A DNA stretch of 33,327 nucleotides. It comes from Candidatus Binataceae bacterium. Lineage in GTDB: Bacteria; Desulfobacterota; Binatia; Binatales; Binataceae. Made by a program: the position numbers and the translations under genes. This document shows positions 15,380 through 22,879 of the stretch, in pieces. The notes under the pieces are model-generated. The model saw nothing but the letters and a program-made list of their open reading frames with translations, did no database searches and was not told the origin of the DNA. Position 1 is the stretch's first letter. Each line of letters starts with the position of its first letter. The DNA lies in the NCBI GenBank assembly GCA_030038355.1, contig JASHPB010000173.1:1-33327 (forward strand), given 5' to 3'.

Positions 15380-16345
15380 ATGAGCGACGGATTGTTCGAG
15401 AGGATTCGCGCCGCGTCGAAGGCAGTGACAGAGCGTGCGCAGTTCGTGCGCATCGATCACGATCGGATCGAAAGCTACGCGGCGTCCCTGCCCGCCGACC
15501 AGCTAGTGAGGCCGAAGCTCGATCCCAAGACGCATTTTCTCGGCCACGGTGAAGCGACCGCGATCTTCGTGCTGGTGCTCGACACGATCAATTTCGGCTC
15601 CGGTTACTTTCCGCATCTCGCGAAGCGCCCCGGCCAATCCGGCTATTTCACGATTGCGGCGGGACTCAAGAATCGTTTCGATGAACGCGGCCCGTTCACC
15701 GCGGTCGAGCTTTCAAGACTGAGCCGCACCGAATGCGCGCGCATGTTCGGTCAGGACCTCGCTAACCAAGCGATTGTGGAGTTGGTCGAGCTGCTCACAT
15801 CTGCGATGCGCCAGCTTGGGTGGTTCCTGATCAACAACTACGGCGCGAGCTTCGCCGATCTGCTCGGAGCTTCGGCTGGATCGGCCGAGACGCTGATACG
15901 AACTTTGGAGCGGATGATTTTTTTCCGCGACGTCGAGAACTACGCCGGGTTGGAAGTTCCGTTCTACAAGCGTGCGCAACTGATGGCAGCCGACCTCGCG
16001 CTTGCGTGCGACGGCGAAGGATACGGCCGTTTCGATGATCTCGATCGCCTCACGATCTTCGCCGATAACCTCGTGCCGCATGTGCTTCGCGTCGACAAGG
16101 TTCTGACCTACGACGAAGCGCTCACGAGCCGAATCGAAGCCGGCGAACTGCTCCCGTCGGGCTCGCGTGAGGAGATCGAAATTCGCGCCGCCGCACTTCA
16201 TGCCGCGGAAGTGATTCGGGCCGCGCTCGCACAGAAGGGCGTGCGCGCACGCTCGCTCGAGCTCGATTACCTGCTTTGGAATCGCGGCCAGCAGCCGGAA
16301 TACAAGGCGATTCCGCGCCATCGCACAAAGACGGTCTTCTACTAG
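15380..16345 (+). CDS. Queuosine-salvage protein, Qng1/DUF2419-like nucleotide N-glycosylase
   Basis: About 321 residues from ATG 15380; the frame is open upstream but overlaps the HAD gene. It has the hallmarks of the Q-salvage family: VLVLDTINFGSGYFPHL (substrate-pocket segment), an all-helical middle, FADNLVPHVLRVD (with a conserved Asp region) and the C-terminal SLELDYLLWNRGQ followed by IPRHRTKTVFY. Characterised members (Qng1, formerly DUF2419) release queuine from queuosine 5'-monophosphate, so the base can be reinserted into tRNA by Tgt. The family is best known in eukaryotes and occurs patchily in bacteria. It follows the GmhB-like HAD gene by 10 bases. Function is inferred from the family. 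Confidence 0.88.
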   Translation: MSDGLFERIRAASKAVTERAQFVRIDHDRIESYAASLPADQLVRPKLDPKTHFLGHGEATAIFVLVLDTINFGSGYFPHLAKRPGQSGYFTIAAGLKNRFDERGPFTAVELSRLSRTECARMFGQDLANQAIVELVELLTSAMRQLGWFLINNYGASFADLLGASAGSAETLIRTLERMIFFRDVENYAGLEVPFYKRAQLMAADLALACDGEGYGRFDDLDRLTIFADNLVPHVLRVDKVLTYDEALTSRIEAGELLPSGSREEIEIRAAALHAAEVIRAALAQKGVRARSLELDYLLWNRGQQPEYKAIPRHRTKTVFY

Positions 16346-16487
16346 CGCGAAGCTGCAGTCGCGCGATTGCATGGATGCAGTCCGGCGCTCACCCCCTGAT
16401 CCTCAAGGGCTCCGAAAAACCGCGCAATTTCCTGCTCCCTCGAGGTGGCAGGGCGTTTGCTCTACACGCCGGCACGGGAGAACGACA

Positions 16488-16727
16488 ATGATCGCATCCA
16501 TCATTATTGGACTCATCGCCGGATGGTTGACCGGTAAACTTTTGAACGGCGAAGGCTACGGCGCGATGTGCGATATCCTGCTCGGGCTCGTTGGCGGGAT
16601 CGTGGGCGCCGCGATATTCGCCATGGTCGGGCTGCATGCACATAATGCAATCGGCGCAATCGTGATTGCGACCGCTGGCTCGGTCGGATTGGTGACGCTG
16701 ACGCGCATCCTCCACGACGAGCTGTGA
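16488..16727 (+). CDS. GlsB/YeaQ/YmgE-family membrane protein
   Basis: A 79-residue membrane protein. Start ATG 16488 is preceded by GGGAG; the open frame extends upstream but with non-membrane sequence. Three hydrophobic Gly-rich segments (IIIGLIAGWLTGKLL, ILLGLVGGIVGAAIFAMVGL, AIGAIVIATAGSVGLVTL) match the transglycosylase-associated/GlsB family, small stress-associated inner-membrane proteins of unclear function. It lies alone between Qng1 (142 bases upstream) and the LLM oxidoreductase, and is followed by a weak hairpin. Confidence 0.85.
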   Translation: MIASIIIGLIAGWLTGKLLNGEGYGAMCDILLGLVGGIVGAAIFAMVGLHAHNAIGAIVIATAGSVGLVTLTRILHDEL

Positions 16728-16769
16728 TCGTTCCGATTCGAGATTTCTCTCCGTTCATCTTTTCGATCC

Positions 16770-16794
16770 CCTCTCCCGGACCACCGAGGAGAGG
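16770..16794 (+). terminator. Weak hairpin after the GlsB-like gene
   Basis: CCTCTCC (16770-16776) pairs with GGAGAGG (16788-16794) over an 11-base loop, 43 bases past the stop codon. There is no T tract. It resembles the CCTCTCCC...GGGGAGG palindromic elements and could be one of those rather than a terminator. Confidence 0.35.
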
Positions 16795-16892
16795 AGACAG
16801 AGTATTCCGGTCAGATCGATCGCTTTGGTTCATTGCCGAGCTCGCGCTAAGTTGGGCGCCATCACCGCCGCCTATCTGGCTCGGAGGCTCAC

Positions 16893-17744
16893 ATGAAAGT
16901 CGGAATGCTTTCTTTCGTTGCGAGTTACACAGTCGATCCCGCCACCGTCGCGCGCGAACTCGAAGCTGCCGGCTTCGAATCGTTCTGGCTCCCTGAACAC
17001 CCGATTATCCCGGTCGAGCACAAAACGCCTTTCCCGCGCGGCGACGGCAAAATCCCCAAAAACTACTACCACATGATCGATCCGTTCGTCGGCCTCGCGC
17101 TCGCCGCCACCGCGACCAAAACGATCAAGCTCGGCACCGGAATCTGCCTCGTTCCAGAGCGAGATCCGATCGTCACGGCCAAGGAAGTCGCGACCCTCGA
17201 TTTCTACTCGGGTGGGCGGTTCCTGTTCGGCATCGGCGCCGGATGGCTCAAGGATGAGAGTGAGATCATGGGCGTGGATTTTCGAAGGCGCTGGCCCACC
17301 ACCCGCGAGTACATCCGCGCCATGAAGGAACTCTGGACGCGCGATGATGCGTCGTTCGACGGCGAGTTCGTGAAATTTCCGCCCGTCAAATGCAATCCCA
17401 AGCCGAAGCAGCAGCCGCATCCGCCGGTGATTGTCGGCGCTAGCGGGGATCGCGCGCTCAAAAATACGGCGCTAATCGGCGAAGGATGGGGTCCGATCGC
17501 ACTCGAGCCGGCTGCGCTCAAGGCAGAGCTGGCGAAGCTTAACAAGCTCTGCGACGAGGCGCATCGTGATTTCAGCAAGATGGAGATTTCCGTGTTCTCT
17601 CCGCTCGGCGGCAAGGACACAAAGCGTGCGCGTGACGAATATGCCGCCGCCGGAGCTCATCGGCTGGTCGTTTTTCCCGAGTCGCTCGAGCCCGGTCAGG
17701 CTGAGCGCGAGATCGAGCGCCTCGCCCGCCAGTGGATCGGTTGA
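16893..17744 (+). CDS. LLM-class (luciferase-like) F420-dependent-type oxidoreductase
   Basis: A 283-residue TIM-barrel oxidoreductase of the bacterial luciferase superfamily. Features include the N-terminal MKVGMLSF strand, AAGFESFWLPEH, the KLGTGICLVPERDPIVTAKE segment and SGGRFLFGIGAGWLKDE, followed by PPVIVGASGDRALK. These match the TIGR03619-type group usually assigned F420H2 dependence. Cofactor choice (F420 or FMN) cannot be proved from sequence alone. Substrates in this group are mostly unknown. Ribosome site CGGAGG precedes ATG 16893. The downstream oxidoreductase gene overlaps its 3' end by 13 bases, so they form a two-gene unit. Confidence 0.88.
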   Translation: MKVGMLSFVASYTVDPATVARELEAAGFESFWLPEHPIIPVEHKTPFPRGDGKIPKNYYHMIDPFVGLALAATATKTIKLGTGICLVPERDPIVTAKEVATLDFYSGGRFLFGIGAGWLKDESEIMGVDFRRRWPTTREYIRAMKELWTRDDASFDGEFVKFPPVKCNPKPKQQPHPPVIVGASGDRALKNTALIGEGWGPIALEPAALKAELAKLNKLCDEAHRDFSKMEISVFSPLGGKDTKRARDEYAAAGAHRLVVFPESLEPGQAEREIERLARQWIG

Positions 17745-18757
17745 TACGCGGCGCGATCGCCGGCTTCGGCCAGGTCGCCGCGCGAGCGCATCTTGCGGGA
17801 TGGCTGACGCGGCCTGCGATTAACGTTGGAGTAATCTTCGACCCGGTCGCCGAGCGGCGTCACGAAGCATTCCGCCTAATCCGCGGTGTGCGGGTCTACG
17901 ATGACTTTGCGCTGATGCTCGACGGTGAGGCGCTCGATTTCGTCGATATCGCGAGCCCGCCTGTGATGCATGCCGACCTGGCCCGGACGGCTCTGGCAGC
18001 GGGCGCGAATGTGATTGTCGAGAAACCGGTCGCGCTGTCGCTCGGCGAATTCGACGACTTGGCGTACCTTGCTGACGCGCATGGCCGCGTCCTGATGTGC
18101 GTCCATAACTGGAAGTTTGCGCCGCCGTTTCTCGTTGCCCGAAAGGCAATCGCGGAGGGCCGAATCGGCGCTGTTAACTCGATGTCAATCGATCGTCTGC
18201 GGACCGAGCCTGCCGGTGCCGGCGGCGCCGGCGCGCTCTGGCGCAAGACGGCGGCCTCCGGCGGCGGGATTCTGATCGATCACGGATGGCATGTCTTCTA
18301 CCTCATGCAGTGGCTGCTGGAAGGTGCGACGCCGCGCGCGGTCGCGGCGCACTTGGGATTTCCGCCGGGCAGCGACGCTGATGACGTTGCTGAGGTCGAA
18401 GTCGTCTTTAATCGATGCGCTGCGACTTCTTATCTTTCGTGGCGTGCGACTGAGCGACGCACCTCGGCGCGAATCGTCGGCGAGCGTGGACACCTGGAGA
18501 TCGAGGGCGATCGCGTGTTGCTCGTCGAGGGCGGCGGCCAGCCCAAGGATATTTCGATCGCCGATGCGCCCGACGATTCGTATCACGCTGCCTGGTTTGG
18601 AGGCGTCGCAGCGGTGTTCGAGGCGGCAGTCGTTGCCGGTCCAGCGTCAGAGGTGGTGCAGCGGAATCGGACCGAGGCGCGTAATTGTATCGCGATCATC
18701 GAGACCGCGCGGAGGTCGGCCGCTCAGGGGTGCACGAGGCTTCAAATCGACAAATAA
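17732..18757 (+). CDS. Gfo/Idh/MocA-family oxidoreductase
   Basis: About 341 residues. The N-terminal Rossmann fold starts with GAIAGFGQVAARAHLAGW, followed by VDIASPPVMHADLA and the catalytic-lysine signature VIVEKPVAL at ~94-102. A C-terminal alpha/beta dimerisation domain includes a GGGILIDHGWHVFYLMQWLL segment with the conserved His. Family members oxidise or reduce sugars, inositols or related polyols with NAD(P). GTG 17732 overlaps the LLM gene by 13 bases; TTG 17741 is a later option. The partner LLM enzyme suggests a shared redox step, but the substrate is unknown. Confidence 0.87.
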   Translation: MDRLIRGAIAGFGQVAARAHLAGWLTRPAINVGVIFDPVAERRHEAFRLIRGVRVYDDFALMLDGEALDFVDIASPPVMHADLARTALAAGANVIVEKPVALSLGEFDDLAYLADAHGRVLMCVHNWKFAPPFLVARKAIAEGRIGAVNSMSIDRLRTEPAGAGGAGALWRKTAASGGGILIDHGWHVFYLMQWLLEGATPRAVAAHLGFPPGSDADDVAEVEVVFNRCAATSYLSWRATERRTSARIVGERGHLEIEGDRVLLVEGGGQPKDISIADAPDDSYHAAWFGGVAAVFEAAVVAGPASEVVQRNRTEARNCIAIIETARRSAAQGCTRLQIDK

Positions 18758-18857
18758 GCCGCGAGATCGCCGGGCGTTGCGCGGGTGGGTAAACGAAAGA
18801 CGCCGGGCAACATCGACTTATCAACAGGCTTTTACCGGCAATGGAAACAAGTGTTAC

Positions 18858-18924
18858 TGACCGATCGGACGGGCGCTATTGACAACACCCTCTGCGAGGA
18901 TAACAGTTACGATTGACCGATAGG
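18858..18924. promoter_or_regulatory. Candidate operator repeats and promoter upstream of tetR-hpnH
   Basis: TGACCGATCGG (18858-18868) and TGACCGATAGG (18914-18924) are near-identical direct repeats whose starts are 56 bases apart. The first contains the perfect palindrome CCGATCGG. Between them lies TTGACA (18879-18884), a good -35 match; the -10 is poor (TAACAG near 18901 is the best guess). This is the only sizeable non-coding gap (298 bases) before the TetR-hopanoid gene run, so it is the likely control region. Binding by the adjacent TetR protein is inferred from position. Confidence 0.45.
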
Positions 18925-19055
18925 TTAGGGGCTTGAGTTGCGGGTTTTACGCACTCCTAGCCGTCAAGCGGTGGACAGGGGATGATGTTGTTAGCGCCAC
19001 CTATTGCGCTCAGCGACGACCAAGGCATTGACAACCGACGACGTGCGATTTTTTT

Positions 19056-19706
19056 ATGAGCGCAGCCGAAGCCAAGGCCTCATCTGAGCAACGAGGACAA
19101 TCGCAGGATTCGCGCGACGAAATCCTGCGCGCGGCGATGCAACTTTTTGCCAACCGAGGCTTTCACGAGACGTCGATGTCCGAAGTCGCCCGCGCGGCTC
19201 GGGTCAGCAAGGCGCTGATCTTCTGGCATTTCAAGACGAAGGAGGAGCTCTTCTTCGCGGTGTTAAGCCGCCTGCTGGAGCCTTACGTTATCGACTTCGC
19301 GGAGGAGGCGGGCAAGCTCGATGAGCGTGCGCAGATCCTCAAGCTGGTCGAATCGTACCTCTCCTTCGTGCGGGAGAATGCAAGCTCGGTGCGCTTCTTC
19401 CTCGCACAATTGCTCCATGACCAGCAGACGATCGACCCGCTGAGTGGCCAAGTGTTGCAGCTCTACAATGGTTACCGCGGGATGCTGGTCGAGCTTATCG
19501 AGCGCGCGCGGAAAAGCGGCATCTGCAAACACAGCTTTGCGCCGCGAGCTGCGGCAAGCTTCCTGGTCTCCGCGCTCAACGGAATTCTGATCGAGGATTT
19601 GTTCGCCGGCGGCAGCTCGATCGACACCGAGGGCGCCGTCGCGATGGTTGGCGAATGGCTTTTTGGCGAGCCCGCTCCGGCGGCGGGTGGAAGCGCGGCC
19701 GGCTGA
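19056..19706 (+). CDS. TetR/AcrR-family transcriptional regulator, first gene of the hopanoid cluster
   Basis: A 216-residue TetR-type regulator. Residues ~22-68 carry the DNA-binding domain (SRDEILRAAMQLFANRGF, TSMSEVARAARVSKALIFWH, FKTKEELF). The remainder is an all-helical ligand-binding and dimerisation domain, with a low-complexity tail (PAPAAGGSAAG). The ATG at 19056 follows a run of seven T residues and has no Shine-Dalgarno; a later start or a leaderless transcript is possible. It lies 31 bases ahead of hpnH on the same strand, so it probably controls itself and the hopanoid genes, perhaps through the repeats at 18858-18924. The ligand is unknown. Confidence 0.87.
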   Translation: MSAAEAKASSEQRGQSQDSRDEILRAAMQLFANRGFHETSMSEVARAARVSKALIFWHFKTKEELFFAVLSRLLEPYVIDFAEEAGKLDERAQILKLVESYLSFVRENASSVRFFLAQLLHDQQTIDPLSGQVLQLYNGYRGMLVELIERARKSGICKHSFAPRAAASFLVSALNGILIEDLFAGGSSIDTEGAVAMVGEWLFGEPAPAAGGSAAG

Positions 19707-19737
19707 TTCGGTTACATGACTGGAGATAGTTGAGATA

Positions 19738-20742
19738 ATGCGTGTACCGCTTAAACAGATGATCGACCTTGGGCGCTACATGAGCGCCCGCAAGCGCGCC
19801 GGCGAGAAGTACTTCCCGATCGTGCTGATGCTCGAGCCGCTCCACGCCTGCAATCTCGCCTGTATCGGCTGCGGCCGGATCGTCGAGTACAAGGACACGA
19901 TTCGTGACATGATGTCACTCGACGAGGCGCTCGAATCTGCCAACGAATGCGGCGCGCCGATCGTTTCGATCTGCGGCGGCGAGCCGCTGATGTATAAGCA
20001 TATCGGCCCGCTCACCAATCGACTGATCGAAGAGCAGGGCCGCCACGTCATGATCTGCACCAATGCGATCCTGCTCGACCGTTTTGTCAAGCAGGTTCCG
20101 CCGAGCTCTCACCTCAGCTTCAATATTCATCTCGACGGGATGAAGGAAACCAACGATCGCGTCACCGATCGCGCCGGTCACTTCGACATCGTGGTCAAGA
20201 TGATCAAGATGCTGAAGGACAAGGGTTATCGCGTGCAGACCAACACCACGGTCTTTCGCGAAACTACCGCCGAGGAGCTCGAGGAGATGATCAAGTTCCT
20301 CACCTCGCTCGGGATCGACGGCATGCTCCTTAGCCCCGGCTATCACTACCAGGTGCTGACCAACGACGCCGTCTACCTCAAGAAAGAGGAGATGCCGTAC
20401 AAGTTCATGAAGGTCCGCTCGATGGCGGACGATTACAAGATCGTCAACACTCCCATCTACCTCGATTACCTGACCGGCGAGCGCGACCTGCTCTGTAGCC
20501 CGTGGACGACGGTTACGCGAAATCCGCGGGGCTGGAAGGGTCCGTGTTACTTGATAACTAACGGTCACTACAGGACTTTCAACGAACTGCACGCCGCGAC
20601 CGATTGGGAGTACTATCGCAGCAAGCAGGATATCCGCTGCCGCGATTGCAAATTACATTCGGGGTTCGAGGGCACGGTGGCGCTCGACTTCGGTAAGAAC
20701 TTTAAGGACTCGTGGCGGATGGTTCGCCACTACATGCACTGA
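19738..20742 (+). CDS. hpnH: Hopanoid biosynthesis radical SAM protein HpnH (adenosylhopane synthase)
   Basis: A 334-residue radical SAM enzyme. The N-terminus MRVPLKQMIDLGRYM and PIVLMLEPLHACNLACIGCG, with C38-x3-C42-x2-C45, are characteristic of HpnH. Also seen are VSICGGEPLMYKHIG, HVMICTNAILLD and FNIHLDGMKETNDRVTDRAG. A Cys-containing C-terminus (RCRDCKLHSGFEG) is consistent with the DUF3463-type tail. HpnH adds the 5'-deoxyadenosyl radical to diploptene to give adenosylhopane, the first step of C35 hopanoid side-chain extension. It opens the run of tightly packed hopanoid genes, 31 bases after tetR. The next enzyme in the known route, HpnG, is not seen in the window. Confidence 0.92.
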   Translation: MRVPLKQMIDLGRYMSARKRAGEKYFPIVLMLEPLHACNLACIGCGRIVEYKDTIRDMMSLDEALESANECGAPIVSICGGEPLMYKHIGPLTNRLIEEQGRHVMICTNAILLDRFVKQVPPSSHLSFNIHLDGMKETNDRVTDRAGHFDIVVKMIKMLKDKGYRVQTNTTVFRETTAEELEEMIKFLTSLGIDGMLLSPGYHYQVLTNDAVYLKKEEMPYKFMKVRSMADDYKIVNTPIYLDYLTGERDLLCSPWTTVTRNPRGWKGPCYLITNGHYRTFNELHAATDWEYYRSKQDIRCRDCKLHSGFEGTVALDFGKNFKDSWRMVRHYMH

Positions 20743-20856
20743 TCGCGTGACGGGGGAGCCTGCGTCCCAATGGGCGCGGGCGGGGGTGATGGAGCCGCGC
20801 GTCGCGCGCGGTGGGTGGATGAAGAGGTCGATGCCCGAACGCATCGCGCAAATCGA

Positions 20857-21750
20857 GTGAATACAGTGTTCGACCTGGAACGATACCTGAAAGAACGCGC
20901 GCAAATCGTCGAGCGCGAGCTCGCTCGCGTGGTCGCCGAACCCGCTGGAGCGGCGGCGACCTTGTTCGACGCGATGCGCTACAGTCTGCTCGGCGGGGGC
21001 AAGCGCCTAAGGCCGGTTCTGGCGCTCGCCGCATGCGAGGCGGTCGGCGGCAAGATGGACGCTGCGTTAGGCATCGCTTGCGCAGTCGAAATGATTCACA
21101 CCTACTCGTTGATTCACGACGATTTGCCGTGCATGGATGACGACGACCTGCGCCACGGCCGCCCTTCGAGTCACAAGGTTTATGGCGAAGCGTTCGCGAC
21201 GCTCGCGGGCGACGCGCTGTTGACCGATGCTTTCAAGGTGCTGGCGCGATCAGCGAGCGAAGTTGTGCCGCCTGCGGTGATGATCAAAACGATCGTCGAG
21301 CTGGCGGAAGCTGCTGGCTCCGCCGGGATGGTCTCGGGGCAGACAATCGATATCCTCGGCCGGGCCAAGACCCTCGACGAACTCGAAGAGCTGCATAGCA
21401 AGAAGACCGGCGCGATGTTCCTCGCCTCGATCAAGGGCGGCGCGCGAATCGGCGGCGCTGACGCGAATCAGTTGAAAGCGCTCGATTGTTACGGTCGCGC
21501 ACTGGGCCTCGCCTTCCAGGTTATCGACGATCTGCTCGACGTGGAGAGCACGACCGAGCAGCTCGGTAAGCGCACGCAGAAGGACGCTGGGCAGGGGAAG
21601 GCGACTTACCCCGGTATTCTCGGCATCGAGCAATCGCATAACTTCGCGCGGGAGCTGGAGAACCGGGCGCATCGCGCGCTCGACATCTTCGACTATCGCG
21701 CGGAGCCGCTTCGTCAAATCGCAACCTTCGTCGTGGAGCGTAAACGGTGA
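20857..21750 (+). CDS. ispA: (2E,6E)-Farnesyl diphosphate synthase-type polyprenyl synthetase
   Basis: About 297 residues from GTG 20857 (VNTVFDLERYL). The frame opens at 20770, but the upstream 29 residues are low-complexity and unlike the family. The first Asp-rich motif reads IHDDLPCMDDDDLRHG (D88, D89, D93), with the two-residue insertion of bacterial FPP/GGPP synthases, and a Tyr sits five positions before it. The second Asp-rich motif is VIDDLLDVE. GGGKRLRPVLALAA supplies the IPP-binding Lys/Arg. It makes C15 (possibly C20) diphosphate from IPP and DMAPP; FPP feeds HpnD/HpnC. Its last 4 bases (GTGA) overlap the MDR gene. Confidence 0.9.
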   Translation: MNTVFDLERYLKERAQIVERELARVVAEPAGAAATLFDAMRYSLLGGGKRLRPVLALAACEAVGGKMDAALGIACAVEMIHTYSLIHDDLPCMDDDDLRHGRPSSHKVYGEAFATLAGDALLTDAFKVLARSASEVVPPAVMIKTIVELAEAAGSAGMVSGQTIDILGRAKTLDELEELHSKKTGAMFLASIKGGARIGGADANQLKALDCYGRALGLAFQVIDDLLDVESTTEQLGKRTQKDAGQGKATYPGILGIEQSHNFARELENRAHRALDIFDYRAEPLRQIATFVVERKR

Positions 21751-22811
21751 GCGCCGCGGCAGTCCTCAAATCCCATCCGCAGCATCTCCGCCAGGCGGTC
21801 CTCGTCGAGCCACGGCATATCGAGCTGCGCGAGTGGACGCCGGTCGCGCCGGGACCCGGCGAGATGCTGGTGCAGGTGCGATGCGCGCTGAGCTGCGGCA
21901 CGGATCTGAAGACCTATCGCCGCGGGCATCCGCTATGGCCGACGCCGACTCCAATTGGCCACGAATTCTCCGGCGTCGTCGCCGAGGTCGGTCGCGGCGT
22001 GAGCGCGTTCAAGCCCGGCGACGCCATCATGTGCGCTCCGACCGCGCCCTGCGGCGATTGCTTCTACTGCTCGCGCGGCCAGGAGAATCTCTGCGACGAG
22101 GCAATCGGCAGGATGGTTCTCGGCGCCTATGCTGACATGCTCCTGCTGCCGGCGCACGTCGTGGCGCAGAACACGTTCATCAAGCCGCCCGCGCTGCCAT
22201 TCGAGGAAGCCGCCTTACTGGAGCCTCTGTCATGCGTGGTCCACGCGCACGATATCGCGCGTCCCGCGCCTTTCGAGACGGCGGTCATACTCGGAGCGGG
22301 GCCGTTCGGTCTGTTGCACATGATCGCGCTCAAGGCGCTCGGCCTTCGTGAGGTCGTGATGGTCGGACGCGGTCCCGAACGGCTCAGATGGGCCGGTGAG
22401 CTCGGCGCCGACCGCGTGCTCGATGCGATCCGCGAAGAGACTGCGGGCGAAGTCGCACGACTCAATGGCGGCTATGGCCCCGACCTCGTGGTCGAGTGCA
22501 CCGGACAAATCGACGGCTGGCAGGATGCGCTCGCGAGGATCAGGCGGGGCGGGCGCGTCGTGCTGTTTGGCGGTTGCCCGGTCGGCACGAAGCTCGAGGT
22601 CGACACGCGCCGCATGCACTATGACAACCTGACGCTGATCGCGCCATTCCACTTCCGGCCGCGCGACGTGCGTCGCACCTACGAGATGCTCCGCCAGCGC
22701 AAGCTGAACTTTGGCGCCGTGATCAACGCGCGCCGCCGACTCGCTGAAATCGACGAGGTATTTGCGATGCTCGAGCGGGGCGATGTCCTGAAGTGCGCCA
22801 TCATTCCCTAA
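21747..22811 (+). CDS. Zinc-dependent MDR alcohol dehydrogenase in the hopanoid operon
   Basis: A 354-residue medium-chain dehydrogenase/reductase. Catalytic-zinc ligands are in CALSCGTDLKTY (Cys) and PIGHEFSGVVAEVG (His, Glu). The structural-zinc cysteines are in CGDCFYCSRGQENLC. The cofactor fold is AVILGAGPFGLLHMIALK (GxGxxG). The GTG start overlaps ispA by 4 bases; shc follows 68 bases later. MDR enzymes interconvert alcohols and carbonyls with NAD(P)H. Within a hopanoid gene run, a plausible role is reducing the aldehyde or ribosyl intermediate after HpnH to a polyol, but this is an inference. Sorbitol- or threonine-dehydrogenase-like activity is the general alternative. Confidence 0.87.
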   Translation: MSAAAVLKSHPQHLRQAVLVEPRHIELREWTPVAPGPGEMLVQVRCALSCGTDLKTYRRGHPLWPTPTPIGHEFSGVVAEVGRGVSAFKPGDAIMCAPTAPCGDCFYCSRGQENLCDEAIGRMVLGAYADMLLLPAHVVAQNTFIKPPALPFEEAALLEPLSCVVHAHDIARPAPFETAVILGAGPFGLLHMIALKALGLREVVMVGRGPERLRWAGELGADRVLDAIREETAGEVARLNGGYGPDLVVECTGQIDGWQDALARIRRGGRVVLFGGCPVGTKLEVDTRRMHYDNLTLIAPFHFRPRDVRRTYEMLRQRKLNFGAVINARRRLAEIDEVFAMLERGDVLKCAIIP

Positions 22812-22879
22812 TTCGGTCGGCTACGGATATAGAGCTCGGCGCGGGTTGATATCACCCGAAGGAACGATCCAGAGGTCCA

